From: Enterobacterales bacterium
GTDB lineage: Bacteria > Pseudomonadota > Gammaproteobacteria > Enterobacterales > Kangiellaceae
Direction of reading: 5' to 3'
Length of the DNA stretch: 64,000 nucleotides
Assembly (NCBI GenBank): GCA_030949565.1
Contig: JAUZSK010000086.1
Location: 1 to 64,000, forward strand
A model generated the notes under the pieces. That model saw only the letters and a list, made by a program, of their open reading frames with translations, was not told where the DNA came from and did not search any database. Both the position numbers and the translations under genes were made by a program. Below are positions 30,740-39,470 of this stretch, piece after piece. How positions within the stretch are numbered: the first letter of the stretch is position 1; every line of letters begins with the position of its first letter.

Positions 30740-31645
30740 ATGAGTAGTCGCAGCACTCCGTCTTTTGGACAAAATAGTTATTGGCCTTGCCCGGCCAAGC
30801 TAAATCTCTTTCTTCAGATCATTGGTCAGCGTAGTGATGGTTATCATCTACTGCAAAGTTATTTTCAATTACTCGATGTTGGTGATCAACTCAGTATTAT
30901 CCCCACCGAACAAGCTCAAATAAGCTTTAGCTGTAGCAATCCGTCTCTTCAAAATGATGATAACTTGGTGGTTAAGGCGGCTAATCTCCTGCAAAGCAAA
31001 AGTAATACGCCTTGGGGAGCTAAACTTCATCTACTCAAGAAACTGCCCATTGGTGGTGGTGTCGGCGGCGGCAGTTCTGACTGTGCGACCTGTTTGCTAG
31101 CCTTAAATAAACTTTGGCAATGCGGTTTTAGCCTTAAGCAACTGGCTGCCATAGGTGAGAGCCTCGGCGCCGATGTCGCCTTTTTTATCTATGGACAAAG
31201 CGGTTTTGTGGAGGGTATTGGTGAAAAAATAACCCCTTACCCGATACCCAATGCCCACTTTTTAGTCATTCAACCCTCCTGTTCAATCGCCACAAGTGAA
31301 ATTTTTTCAAATCCACTGTTGACAAGAAATAGTAAAGCCATCACAATACGCGACCTCAAAACACTGAGCTTACCATTTGATGGATTTAACACCTTGCAAT
31401 CTTTGGTTGTTGATTCATATCCCTTGGTAAAAAATGCGCTTGAATGGCTTACTAGCCGCTCAAGCACTGCTAGAATGACCGGGTCAGGAAGTAGTTTATT
31501 TTCTGTCTTTGACAATCAGCAAGAAGCTAGTAAAATAGCCGCACAGTGTGACTCGAGCTGGCAAGTATTTGTAGCTCGTGGAGTCAATCTTTCAGGATTG
31601 CATGATGAACTAGGCTATACTTTTGAAAGTCAGTCATCAGGCTAA
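30740..31645 (+). CDS. ispE: 4-diphosphocytidyl-2-C-methyl-D-erythritol kinase
   Basis: A 301-residue GHMP kinase with PAKLNLFLQIIGQRSDGYH at the N-terminus, the ATP loop PIGGGVGGGSSDCAT, and the C-terminal MTGSGSSLFSVF motif. It phosphorylates CDP-ME in the non-mevalonate isoprenoid pathway. It sits three bases after lolB and is followed by tRNA-Gln and prs, the standard gene order. No anomalies. Confidence 0.96.
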   Translation: MSSRSTPSFGQNSYWPCPAKLNLFLQIIGQRSDGYHLLQSYFQLLDVGDQLSIIPTEQAQISFSCSNPSLQNDDNLVVKAANLLQSKSNTPWGAKLHLLKKLPIGGGVGGGSSDCATCLLALNKLWQCGFSLKQLAAIGESLGADVAFFIYGQSGFVEGIGEKITPYPIPNAHFLVIQPSCSIATSEIFSNPLLTRNSKAITIRDLKTLSLPFDGFNTLQSLVVDSYPLVKNALEWLTSRSSTARMTGSGSSLFSVFDNQQEASKIAAQCDSSWQVFVARGVNLSGLHDELGYTFESQSSG

Positions 31646-31673
31646 TTATCTGGCTAGATTGAACAACTATTGC

Positions 31674-31748
31674 TGGGATGTCGCCAAGCGGTAAGGCAAC
31701 GGGTTTTGATCCCGTCATGCGCAGGTTCAAATCCTGCCATCCCAGCCA
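31674..31748 (+). tRNA. tRNA-Gln (UUG anticodon)
   Basis: Full cloverleaf of 75 bases with acceptor TGGGATG/CATCCCA, anticodon loop TTTTGAT (anticodon TTG), T loop TTCAAAT, and encoded CCA. It lies between ispE and prs as in related genomes. Confidence 0.95.
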
Positions 31749-32048
31749 TTTTTTACGCATTTGACTAACGCTTGCAGATGCTGTTATCTGACTATGAAAA
31801 TAGAATCATTAATGACTTATAAACTAATCACTTAATAAGCGACCTATTTTATTTTGCTAGCCTTATATTCACAATTACTCTCCAGCCGCGAATTGCATTA
31901 ATGATGCGAAGCGCCGGCAACATACAATTGCAATCATCAAATCGATCTGTCTTGTCAAAAATATTTTTCGGCACAATATTGACCAAACAGCATCAAGCAT
32001 CTCATTGTCTAACATCAACTCTAGTAGCACGTCTATCGAGGAACCACC
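31749..32048 (+). other. prs leader and promoter region
   Basis: Three hundred AT-rich bases before prs. The last bases contain a GAGGAACC ribosome site. A TTGTCA box near 31950 could be a -35 element, but the -10 is weak. Nothing else was identified. Confidence 0.35.
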
Positions 32049-32996
32049 ATGTCTGAACTGACGCTTTTCAGTGGCAATGCAACGCCTGAACTTGCCGCAA
32101 AAATAGCTAGATATTTAGGCTGTAACCTCGGCCTTGCTAAGGTTAGTCGATTCAACGATGGCGAAGTGAACGCTGAAATACTTGAAAATGTTCGCGGAAT
32201 GGACGTTTTTATTGTGCAGTCTACCTGTGCACCGACCAATGAAAGCCTGATGGAGCTGGTGATTATGGCCGATGCTCTGCATCGCGCTTCGGCTGGTCGT
32301 ATAACTGCAGTCGTCCCCTATTTCGGTTATGCCAGACAAGACCGGCGAGTGCGCAGTGCCCGGGTACCGATTAGTGCTAAAGTGGTTGCCGATATGATGG
32401 CGGTGGTTGGAATCAACCGAGTTTTAACGGTTGATTTACATGCCGACCAAATTCAAGGCTTCTTTGATATCCCCGTGGATAACGTCTACGCTACACCTCT
32501 TATGATAGAGCACATCAAACGCAATGCAACCGGTGATGAAATATTAGTGTCGCCGGATGTTGGCGGTGTAGTAAGAGCCAGAGCGGTGGCCAAACGTCTT
32601 AACGATTCAGAACTTGCCATTATTGATAAACGTCGTCCCGAAGCTAATAAATCAGAAGTGATGAACATCATTGGTGATGTTGACGGTCGCGATTGCATTA
32701 TCGTGGACGATATGGTGGATACAGCCGGTACTCTTTGCGCGGCAGCAGAAGCGCTTAAAAATAGCGGCGCCAAAAGTGTCTCGGCCTATGCCACCCATGC
32801 GGTTTTGTCCGGCCCAGCGGTTGACAATATAATTCATTCAGATCTTGATCGTGTGGTAGTGATGGACACTATACCGCTCTTCGATGAAGCCTTGAAATGC
32901 AGTAAAATTCAAGTGTTGAGCCTTGCTGATTTATTAGGCGAATCGATTAAACGAATCAATGAAGAAGCCTCATTAAGCTCCATGTTTATGGATTAG
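32049..32996 (+). CDS. prs: Ribose-phosphate pyrophosphokinase
   Basis: A 315-residue PRPP synthetase with [17 protein letters not shown] at its start, the [19 protein letters not shown] flexible-loop region, [18 protein letters not shown], and the PRPP-binding [14 protein letters not shown] motif. It makes PRPP from ribose 5-phosphate and ATP for nucleotide, His and Trp synthesis. It has its own leader of 300 bases after tRNA-Gln. Length and motifs are normal. Confidence 0.97.
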   Translation: MSELTLFSGNATPELAAKIARYLGCNLGLAKVSRFNDGEVNAEILENVRGMDVFIVQSTCAPTNESLMELVIMADALHRASAGRITAVVPYFGYARQDRRVRSARVPISAKVVADMMAVVGINRVLTVDLHADQIQGFFDIPVDNVYATPLMIEHIKRNATGDEILVSPDVGGVVRARAVAKRLNDSELAIIDKRRPEANKSEVMNIIGDVDGRDCIIVDDMVDTAGTLCAAAEALKNSGAKSVSAYATHAVLSGPAVDNIIHSDLDRVVVMDTIPLFDEALKCSKIQVLSLADLLGESIKRINEEASLSSMFMD

Positions 32997-33175
32997 CATT
33001 TAAAACACCTGCAAATGGCTTATTTTAGTCTACTTTAGCCGTTATCTATTGCAGTAGCCTCTTATCTAACTTATAATTCGCCGCCCTTTTTTGATGCTTG
33101 TCGCATGATTCTCGGGTCATATTGCTTCGAACTGGTCGCGGTCGGAGTTTAAAACTAAATTTTTGGAGAAATATA

Positions 33176-33832
33176 ATGAGTAATTCATTTATTGTTAATG
33201 TTGAGCTTCGTGATGATCTGGGGAAAGGTGCGAGCCGCCGCCTACGACGTCTAGAAGACAAAATACCAGGTATTGTTTACGGTGGTGATAAAAAACCACA
33301 ACCCTTGTCGCTGATTCATAAAGAAATCATTAAGCATATTGAAGATGAATCTTTCTATTCGAGTATTCTTACCCTAAAAGCGGGTAAAAAAACCGAAGAT
33401 GTGATCTTAAAAGATCTGCAACGTCATCCGTTTAAGCCAAAGATCACCCATATGGATTTTATGCGCGTCAGTGCCACTGAAAAGCTTCATACTAGTGTGC
33501 CGCTACATTTTACCAATGAAGATATCTGTCCAGGCGTTAAAGAAGGCGGTGTGGTCAATCATAGCTATACCACGGTTGATATTGCTTGTTTACCAAAACA
33601 TCTTCCTGAATATATCGAAGTTGATATGACTGATGTTGAATTAGATCAGATCCTTCATCTGTCTGATATTAAAATGCCTAAAGGCGTTGAATTGGTTGAA
33701 CTTTCGCATGGTGATGGTAACGATCATGACCAAGCTATCGCCACTATTCATAAATCTCGTGCTTCTGTTTCTGGCGATGTTGATGGAGAAGAAGGTAGCG
33801 AAGGGGAAGAAACCGAAGATGCTGCTGAATAA
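33176..33832 (+). CDS. rplY: 50S ribosomal protein L25/Ctc
   Basis: The ATG at 33176 follows TTGGAGAAA and gives a 218-residue protein starting MSNSFIVNVELRDDLGKGAS; a longer open frame from 33098 has no ribosome site. The N-terminal L25 domain binds 5S rRNA and the second beta domain (about 95-185) is the Ctc/TL5 extension. An acidic tail (EEGSEGEETEDAAE) closes it. It precedes pth and ychF in the conserved order. Confidence 0.95.
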   Translation: MSNSFIVNVELRDDLGKGASRRLRRLEDKIPGIVYGGDKKPQPLSLIHKEIIKHIEDESFYSSILTLKAGKKTEDVILKDLQRHPFKPKITHMDFMRVSATEKLHTSVPLHFTNEDICPGVKEGGVVNHSYTTVDIACLPKHLPEYIEVDMTDVELDQILHLSDIKMPKGVELVELSHGDGNDHDQAIATIHKSRASVSGDVDGEEGSEGEETEDAAE

Positions 33833-33843
33833 TTCGGAGGCTT

Positions 33844-33863
33844 GCTGTCTTTAACTAGACAGC
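33844..33863 (+). terminator. Weak hairpin after rplY
   Basis: GCTGTCT and AGACAGC form a seven-base stem with a six-base loop between rplY and pth. No T run follows, so partial termination or message processing is as likely as a full stop. Confidence 0.35.
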
Positions 33864-33884
33864 TTAGCGTCTGGATATGGTCTT

Positions 33885-34484
33885 ATGACTCATATCAAAC
33901 TCATTGTAGGGCTCGGAAATCCGGGCCCTCAATATTCACAAACTCGACATAATGCTGGTGCTTGGTATGTCAATGCATTGGCTGCTGACTACTCAATTTT
34001 CACGCAATTGGAAACTAAATTTTTTGCTCATCTCGGTCGAGGTTTGATCGCCAATCACGATTGCCGTTTACTCATACCTAACACTTTTATGAATTTATCC
34101 GGTAAAGCCGTCGCAGCCGTTGCGGGCTTTTATAAGATAATGCCCGATGAAATTCTAGTGGCACATGATGAACTTGATCTTGAACCTGGCGTGGTTAAAT
34201 TAAAGCAGTCGGGCGGCCACGGCGGCCACAATGGTCTAAGAGATATCATCAGTAGTTTAGCCAACAACCGTGATTTTTATCGTTTAAGGATAGGCATTGG
34301 TCACCCAGGCAATAAAAATCAAGTGACTAATTATGTGTTAGGAAAAGCACCAAATAATGAGCAAACTGCCATTGAAGAAAGTATTGACGAAGCCTTAAGA
34401 CAGACGCCGGATATCATTGCTGGCGAGCATAACAAAGTGATGCAATCAATGCATGGATTTAAAGCTAACAATACTTATCAATAA
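33885..34484 (+). CDS. pth: Peptidyl-tRNA hydrolase
   Basis: A 199-residue Pth with the N-terminal [20 protein letters not shown] signature; the His of RHNAG is the catalytic base. [12 protein letters not shown] and [13 protein letters not shown] follow. It frees tRNA from peptidyl-tRNA that has dropped off the ribosome and is essential. It sits 52 bases after rplY and its end is 25 bases before the ychF start, as expected. Confidence 0.96.
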   Translation: MTHIKLIVGLGNPGPQYSQTRHNAGAWYVNALAADYSIFTQLETKFFAHLGRGLIANHDCRLLIPNTFMNLSGKAVAAVAGFYKIMPDEILVAHDELDLEPGVVKLKQSGGHGGHNGLRDIISSLANNRDFYRLRIGIGHPGNKNQVTNYVLGKAPNNEQTAIEESIDEALRQTPDIIAGEHNKVMQSMHGFKANNTYQ

Positions 34485-34509
34485 GTTAAAATATTTACTG
34501 GAGAACAAA

Positions 34510-35601
34510 ATGGGTTTTAAATGTGGCATCGTTGGACTACCGAATGTCGGTAAATCGACTTTATTTAACGCGCTGACCGATGCTGGAATAGATGCACAAA
34601 ACTATCCCTTTTGTACCATAGAGCCCAATACTGGGATCGTCCCCGTACCGGATCCAAGAATGGATGCTTTAGCCAAAATTGTCAATCCAGAAAGAATGCA
34701 GCACACCACCATGGAGTTCGTAGATATTGCTGGGTTAGTTAAAGGCGCCTCCACCGGTGAAGGGCTGGGTAATCAATTTTTAGGCAATATCCGAGAAACC
34801 GATGCCATTGCTCATGTGGTCAGATGTTTTGAAAATGATGATGTGATTCATGTGGAAAATAAAATTGATCCGCTTGATGATATCGATGTCATCAACACTG
34901 AATTAGCACTTGCAGACTTGGAATCGGTAGAGAAACAAATATATCGTACCAGTAAAATAGCAAAAAGTGGGGATAAAGATGCCAAAGCTCTACTCCAGTT
35001 ACTAGAAAAATTTAAATCCCTGCTAGATGACGGCTTGCCAATACGAGCGGGTGATTGGGACAAGGATGAATTGAAAGCGGTAGCAAGTATGCAAATGCTA
35101 ACCAATAAACCAACCATGTATATCGCCAATGTGGCAGAAGACGGTTTTGAAAATAATCCCTTTTTAGATCAAGTGACAGAGCTCGCAGCCAAAGAAAATG
35201 CCGTTGTGGTGGCTATTTGCGCCTCAATGGAAGCCGAAATTGCCGGATTAGAAAGCGATGAGCAAACCGAGTTTTTAGAAGAAATGGGTCTACAAGAGCC
35301 TGGACTTAACCGAGTCATCCGATCCGGTTATGATTTGCTCCATTTGCAAACCTACTTTACCGCTGGGGTCAAAGAAGTACGAGCTTGGACGGTTAAAATT
35401 GGAGCCACTGCTCCCCAAGCTGCTGGCGTTATCCACGGTGACTTTGAGAAAGGTTTTATTCGCGCTGAGGTTATTACCTATGATGATTTTATTCAATATC
35501 AGGGTGAAGCTGGGGCTAAGGAAGCCGGCAAATGGCGTTTGGAAGGCAAAGACTATCCCGTGCAAGATGGTGATGTGATGCATTTTAGGTTTAATGTGTA
35601 A
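34510..35601 (+). CDS. ychF: Redox-regulated ATPase YchF (Obg family)
   Basis: The ATG at 34510 after CTGGAGAAC gives [17 protein letters not shown] and 363 residues, exactly the usual length. The P loop GLPNVGKST, the coiled insert, and a C-terminal TGS domain ([18 protein letters not shown]) are present. YchF binds ATP in preference to GTP and associates with ribosomes. A longer open frame starting at 34453 overlaps pth and is unlikely to be used. Confidence 0.96.
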   Translation: MGFKCGIVGLPNVGKSTLFNALTDAGIDAQNYPFCTIEPNTGIVPVPDPRMDALAKIVNPERMQHTTMEFVDIAGLVKGASTGEGLGNQFLGNIRETDAIAHVVRCFENDDVIHVENKIDPLDDIDVINTELALADLESVEKQIYRTSKIAKSGDKDAKALLQLLEKFKSLLDDGLPIRAGDWDKDELKAVASMQMLTNKPTMYIANVAEDGFENNPFLDQVTELAAKENAVVVAICASMEAEIAGLESDEQTEFLEEMGLQEPGLNRVIRSGYDLLHLQTYFTAGVKEVRAWTVKIGATAPQAAGVIHGDFEKGFIRAEVITYDDFIQYQGEAGAKEAGKWRLEGKDYPVQDGDVMHFRFNV

Positions 35602-35628
35602 AGCATAAAAACATTCCAGCGCCCTCTC

Positions 35629-35656
35629 GTCATTCCCGCGAAGGCGGGAATCCATC
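35629..35656. repeat. REP-like palindromic element
   Basis: TTCCCGC and GCGGGAA arms around GAAG, with the flanking GTCA and TCCATCC typical of a palindromic repeat scattered in many proteobacterial genomes. It lies just after ychF. Confidence 0.6.
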
Positions 35657-35675
35657 CCAGCAAACATAAGAAAAT

Positions 35676-35710
35676 AAAAAGCGAGTATCCCATAGGAACA
35701 CTCGCTTTTT
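35676..35710 (+). terminator. Rho-independent terminator after ychF
   Basis: AAAAAGCGAGT pairs with ACTCGCTTTTT around a short loop and ends in a T run. It closes the rplY-pth-ychF run and, with A on the other side, may work both ways. Confidence 0.85.
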
Positions 35711-35761
35711 ATGTTTGTAGAGACCTGCAGACTGGAAGAGTGGCAAATCTATGGCAACAAA

Positions 35762-35962
35762 CTAGTCTTCTTTTTTTGCTTCTAATGGGCAAGTGTTCAT
35801 CCCAAATAAGTAATAAGCTGGACAAAATCCGATGCTTCCAGTGGCGAGAGGAATCAGCCCAAGCCATCCCCACTGGGTTTGCGGGCCAAAAAAGACCAAA
35901 CCAACACCGATGACACCGGCAAGAATTCGTAAAGTTTTATCAATCGCTCCGACATTTTTCAT
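35762..35962 (-). CDS. DUF2892 (YgaP-like) inner-membrane protein
   Basis: A 66-residue protein with MKNVGAIDKTLRILAG, two hydrophobic stretches, and the GFCPAYYLFGMNTCP motif that defines the family. The two Cys are conserved. Such proteins are found alone or as the membrane part of rhodanese fusions. The Crp/Fnr gene lies just upstream on the same strand, an arrangement seen with redox or sulfur genes. Function is not known. Confidence 0.85.
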   Translation of the reverse strand: MKNVGAIDKTLRILAGVIGVGLVFFGPQTQWGWLGLIPLATGSIGFCPAYYLFGMNTCPLEAKKED

Positions 35963-36100
35963 GTTTCTTCTCTCCTAGGTTATGATGACAAAATGACGCG
36001 TTAAACACGTTAGTGAACAGTATATTAGCTATTACGCATATAAAAGTCTGTGACTTAGTCACATAAAGAGGTAAAACCCAAGTATTGTGCCAAATCTTGG

Positions 36101-36769
36101 CTAGATTTGCTTTGCAATTGCCGCAATCGCTTTAGAATCAAGAATTTTAATCGCACCGCGATGCAGTTCAAGCCAGCCACTTTCCTCAAATTCCTTTAAT
36201 TGCCGACTAACTACCTCCCTCGCCGTACCGAGATCGACCGCCAACTCTTGATGAGTCACCTTAAAATAACAACTATCTGCCGCCTCTTGCAGCAGGGCAT
36301 CGGCGAGGCGCGTTTCTATTTTACCAAAACTAATGGTTTCCACCAGAGATATCACCTCACGAATGCGCTCACCATAAGCGCTAAACACGAATTGGCGAAA
36401 CCTCTCCGAGCAGGCAAGACCATGGTTGAAATCTTTCTGTGATACCACCAACGCGGTCACCGCGGTTTCGGCAAGACCTTCGGCTGGATAACGATCATCT
36501 GAAAACAAGCAAGAAGTGGTCAAAGTGCAGGATTCTCCTGACTTCACCCGATAAAGCAAAATCTCCCGTCCCGAGTGAGTGCGCGCCAACACCTTAACCG
36601 AACCATCGAGTACTAAGATATAGTTTTTACAGGGATCACCCTGCCGAAAGATTTGCGATCCCTGCGCTATCTCAATCTGACTCGCCTTGGCTATAATCTC
36701 GCGCCCCACCGGATCTAAACAGGCTGTAATAGTATTAATTGTCACCTTTAGTACCTCCAAATCAGACAA
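36101..36769 (-). CDS. Crp/Fnr-family transcription regulator
   Basis: A 222-residue protein with an N-terminal cyclic-nucleotide-binding-like beta roll (GSQIFRQGDPCKNYILVLDGSVKV) and a C-terminal helix-turn-helix (THQELAVDLGTAREVVSRQLKEFEESG). It lacks the four N-terminal Cys of FNR, so no iron-sulfur cluster is expected. The signal may be nitric oxide, redox or a nucleotide, but this cannot be read. It is upstream of the DUF2892 gene on the same strand, 138 bases apart, and may control it. Confidence 0.88.
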   Translation of the reverse strand: MSDLEVLKVTINTITACLDPVGREIIAKASQIEIAQGSQIFRQGDPCKNYILVLDGSVKVLARTHSGREILLYRVKSGESCTLTTSCLFSDDRYPAEGLAETAVTALVVSQKDFNHGLACSERFRQFVFSAYGERIREVISLVETISFGKIETRLADALLQEAADSCYFKVTHQELAVDLGTAREVVSRQLKEFEESGWLELHRGAIKILDSKAIAAIAKQI

Positions 36770-36898
36770 AACATGCCACAGACCGTTAAAGCATTAAATT
36801 ATTAGCAAAAAGCGCCACAATCAGTTGACAAACCACCGCTAAACTGGAAAATACGCGCCTCTTGTGGCTTGACCAAGTTACCAAGAAACCAAAAAAAT

Positions 36899-36975
36899 GG
36901 CAAGGTAGCTCAGCTGGTTAGAGCACATCACTCATAATGATGGGGTCGGTGGTTCAACTCCACTCCTTGCTACCA
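36899..36975 (+). tRNA. tRNA-Met (elongator), copy A
   Basis: A 77-base cloverleaf with anticodon loop CTCATAA in the stem CATCA/TGATG, typical of elongator tRNA-Met, T loop TTCAACT, and encoded CCA. The first acceptor pair is G-U. It is identical to the copy at 39324-39400, and the identity continues for 400 bases into hipA. It begins the accessory island. Confidence 0.93.
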
Positions 36976-36983
36976 TATACGAC

Positions 36984-37018
36984 AAAGGCTAGTGTGTCAG
37001 TGACCACTAGCCTTTTTT
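36984..37018 (+). terminator. Terminator after tRNA-Met copy A
   Basis: AAAGGCTAGTG and CACTAGCC form a strong stem with a ten-base loop, followed by six T. It stops tRNA transcription before the hipA remnant that reads the other way. The same structure follows copy B. Confidence 0.9.
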
Positions 37019-37045
37019 GTGTCTGATAAAATTAATTAGGGTTAA

Positions 37046-37378
37046 CTAAGCAAATGACTTTGATAATTTAAGCAAACAGTTCAAAGTGCCTTCGGCGATA
37101 GTTTCGGAGACTATCGACGGAAAATGGTTTGGTAGTTCTTTGACAGTTTTCTCTATTGCAACGGGAACACCTTCTACCAGTTCTTCAATTATGCGATTCA
37201 TTTCGTGTTCTGGAAATTTAACTTTCTCACTCATCGAATACCAGTGACGTTTCTGAATTTCACTCCATTTATAATGCTTATTTTTTCCATAAAGACCCAT
37301 CGCCATTTTAATTTTTTGTTTTTGCATCGAAATTTTAGAAATAGCTTGGCCTTGACCGAAATAGGGATAAGCCGACAT
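37046..37378 (-). pseudogene. hipA 3' fragment (deleted copy of hipBA)
   Basis: These 110 residues are identical to the C-terminal end of the intact HipA at 39471-40817, starting at MSAYPYFGQGQAISK. The kinase ATP loop, the DGHAKNF catalytic segment and all of hipB are missing. At CGACAT (37373-37378) the sequence jumps to what lies upstream of hipB at 41108-41113. A deletion of about 1.3 kb between two CGACAT hexamers in a full hipBA copy explains it. The product, if made, would have no kinase. Confidence 0.9.
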
Positions 37379-37388
37379 ATATGGATTT

Positions 37389-37433
37389 TATGTAGTATTT
37401 GACATAAAATAATTTTATGCAATATACGACATA
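37389..37433 (-). promoter_or_regulatory. Two leftover hip operators
   Basis: TATGTAGTATTTGACATA (37389-37406) and TATGCAATATACGACATA (37416-37433), starts 27 bases apart, match operators 2 and 3 of the intact hipBA promoter. HipB from the full locus could bind them, though they now control only a gene fragment. Confidence 0.65.
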
Positions 37434-37797
37434 AAAAAGAAAGGCGGGTTTTTAGGGAGTAAATCGTGGCTTTTAAGCCAAGCATAGCCATCCGATTCCA
37501 AACTCACTTTAGACCAAGCTTAAAGCATTCTTCAAGTGATTTTTGATTTCTGGCTGTCCATTAATTTTCTTTAAAACCTGCCGGAAATTAATGATTTAAC
37601 AACACAAAATGTAAAATCCATCATCATAATGCCTTTCTTAGCTCTTAGTAGATTGAACCTCGCTTGAAATTCGGATAATTAAGCGATATTCAAACAAAAC
37701 GCCTTCCGTCCTGAAAAAATAATTAATTTCATCATCAAACCTCAAAAAAACGCAATTCAAGGAAGATGCTTTTTGATTTCTGACTGTCCATTATATA
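37434..37797 (+). repeat. R repeat, full copy (R1)
   Basis: A roughly 365-base element opening with AAAAAAGAAAGGCGGG and closing with TTTCTGACTGTCCATTATA. A related motif (TTTCTGGCTGTCCATTA) marks its middle near 37546. Copies or parts recur at 39110-39305 (internal deletion), 41162-41308 (left part) and 46574-46803 (right part). No coding sense or terminal inverted repeats could be shown. It separates the deleted hip copy from mqsRA. Confidence 0.75.
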
Positions 37798-37819
37798 CTT
37801 TGCTTTTTTAGGGCTTTGT

Positions 37820-38272
37820 TCAGCATATTTCCATAGCCTTGACCTCATTTATCTCAACATTAGCTCTTGCTGCTAACCATTCAAAAACTTCAGGAAACTC
37901 TTTGCAAACTCGAATAAGGTTATCCATAGACCCTGATTGTGACACATCATTTTTTTCATATTTAGAAAAAGCGACAGGGCCACCACCTAAAATTTCTGAA
38001 ACTTCAGCTTGTGTGACACCATATACGTTTCTGAATTTTTTAATCTCGTTACCGGATAAAAGTCCATCAATGCGTTTTTTAAACGCTATCATTTCACGTT
38101 TATTTTGACGTGTTTGAATAGCATCGCCTTGTTCCATTTCGCAATAATCACAAACAGAAAAATATAAAGGTATATTCTCTTCAACGCCTTTATATTGAAC
38201 ACTATTTTGGCCGGCTTGTTCGCTCAAGCGGCCTTCACCACAAACAGGGCATAACTCATTTAAATTTGTCAT
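37820..38272 (-). CDS. mqsA: MqsA-family antitoxin
   Basis: A 150-residue protein. The N-terminal zinc domain has two Cys pairs, LCPVCGEG and VCDYCEME. The C-terminal helix-turn-helix reads VTQAEVSEILGGGPVAFSKY, with the GGG..AF.KYE signature of MqsA. MqsA neutralises the RNase MqsR and represses the operon. It is the second gene, 12 bases after mqsR, in the usual toxin-first order for this family. It lies between repeats R1 and R2 as a self-contained unit. Confidence 0.88.
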   Translation of the reverse strand: MTNLNELCPVCGEGRLSEQAGQNSVQYKGVEENIPLYFSVCDYCEMEQGDAIQTRQNKREMIAFKKRIDGLLSGNEIKKFRNVYGVTQAEVSEILGGGPVAFSKYEKNDVSQSGSMDNLIRVCKEFPEVFEWLAARANVEINEVKAMEIC

Positions 38273-38284
38273 TTTATATTTCCT

Positions 38285-38701
38285 TTAAACATGGCAAGAG
38301 ACCATTAAGATTACTTGCCCAGTTTTACCAATTGCAAATTTCAAATAATATTCTATATTCATATTTTTTGAACTAGCTTTGATCCATTCTTGCCTACATA
38401 CTGAATAGGCATCGCAGGCCAACCAATGACCATCTTTGCTTCCTCGACACCATTCCGAACCTCTAAATTTACCAGATTCTGCGCAAAGTCTTAACAGCGA
38501 AATTATGTCATCATGGCTTAATTCAAAACGCTCTATATCAGCTAAGCAACGTTTTGTAATGGGTGTAAAAGAATTAACCCCCGTCTCTAGTATCAACAAT
38601 AATTCTTCAGCGGAATACAAGGGTCCACCAGCAATTTTACGATTAGTATCTGCTTTTGGCGGTTTACCTTGATATCGGCTTAGATTAATAGTATTTACCA
38701 T
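38285..38701 (-). CDS. mqsR: MqsR-family toxin (mRNA interferase)
   Basis: A 138-residue protein upstream of mqsA. The central and C-terminal parts (LSHDDIISLLRLCAESGKF, WLACDAYSVCRQEWIK, EYYLKFAIG) follow the MqsR/RelE-like fold order. It is about 40 residues longer than E. coli MqsR, with an N-terminal addition that begins MVNTINLSRYQGKPPK. In the known system MqsR cuts mRNA at GCU. Identification rests mainly on its MqsA partner and general fold, so cutting specificity is not claimed. Confidence 0.78.
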   Translation of the reverse strand: MVNTINLSRYQGKPPKADTNRKIAGGPLYSAEELLLILETGVNSFTPITKRCLADIERFELSHDDIISLLRLCAESGKFRGSEWCRGSKDGHWLACDAYSVCRQEWIKASSKNMNIEYYLKFAIGKTGQVILMVSCHV

Positions 38702-38724
38702 AATGGTAAGTTTCGCAAGGTGGG

Positions 38725-38753
38725 TAATGATATATTAGTGCAAATATTTGTCA
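38725..38753 (-). promoter_or_regulatory. Promoter of mqsRA
   Basis: On the minus strand TTGACA (38753-38748), a 16-base spacer and TATCAT form a sigma70-type promoter just before mqsR. Its -35 region belongs to ATTGACAAATATTTGCAC (38756-38739), repeated with one base less at 38931-38915. Confidence 0.55.
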
Positions 38754-38756
38754 ATG

Positions 38757-39109
38757 ATAGATTCCATTAATTCATTTAGTTAATCCAAATATAATCATAA
38801 ATACCTGTTTTTTATATTATATTTTTCATTTAATACCAAAATAACTACTTACACCAGTAGCTAAATATAAAGTTATTTTACTATTATAAATTTTTCATCT
38901 TAAACGTGACTTTCGTGCAATATTTGTCAATTCTCTGCTTTGTAGCCTAAACCTTGCCAAGACAATGGCTTATTCCAGTTCTTTTTGAGCTAATTCCCAT
39001 CCCTCTTCAACACCCCCGATAACGATGCATATCCCAACCATTAAGCGACAATTAACTTGTCTAGATTAATATACATAGTGACCCCAAGTAGATGGCATTG
39101 ATTTCAAAT
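38757..39109. other. AT-rich spacer upstream of mqsRA
   Basis: About 350 bases, very AT-rich, with a second copy of the promoter-like string ATTGACAAATATTGCAC (38931-38915, minus strand) but no good -10 behind it. No gene was seen. It ends where R2 starts. Confidence 0.4.
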
Positions 39110-39305
39110 ACGACACAAAAAAGAAAGGCGGGTTTTTAGGGGTAAATCGTGACTTTTAAGCCAAGCATCGCCATCCGATTGCAAACTCACTCTCGACCAA
39201 GCTTAAAGCATTCTTCAGGGTGATTTCTGGCTGTCCATTAATTTTCTTCAAAAAAAACGCTATTCAAGGTAGACGCCTTCTGATTTCTGACTGTCCATTA
39301 TATAC
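39110..39305 (+). repeat. R repeat with internal deletion (R2)
   Basis: It starts AAAAAAGAAAGGCGGG and ends TTTCTGACTGTCCATTATA like R1, but lacks about 165 bases of the middle; the join is at TTTTCTTCAAAAAAAACGC. It sits directly upstream of tRNA-Met copy B. Confidence 0.75.
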
Positions 39306-39323
39306 GTCAAGAAACCCAAAAAT

Positions 39324-39400
39324 GGCAAGGTAGCTCAGCTGGTTAGAGCACATCACTCATAATGATGGGGTCGGTGGTTCAACTCCACTCCTTGCTACCA
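39324..39400 (+). tRNA. tRNA-Met (elongator), copy B
   Basis: Identical in all 77 bases to the tRNA at 36899-36975, with the same upstream AAGAAAC-A-rich string and the same downstream terminator. Two identical tRNA genes followed by identical hipA ends show a recent duplication or gene conversion. Confidence 0.93.
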
Positions 39401-39408
39401 TATACGAC

Positions 39409-39443
39409 AAAGGCTAGTGTGTCAGTGACCACTAGCCTTTTTT
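39409..39443 (+). terminator. Terminator after tRNA-Met copy B
   Basis: Same stem (GGCTAGTG/CACTAGCC) and six-T run as after copy A. Confidence 0.9.
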
Positions 39444-39470
39444 GTGTCTGATAAAATTAATTAGGGTTAA

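Noticed and set aside
36899-36975. Initiator tRNA-fMet
   Set aside because: The acceptor starts with a G-U pair rather than the C-A mismatch, and the anticodon stem lacks the three G-C pairs of initiators.
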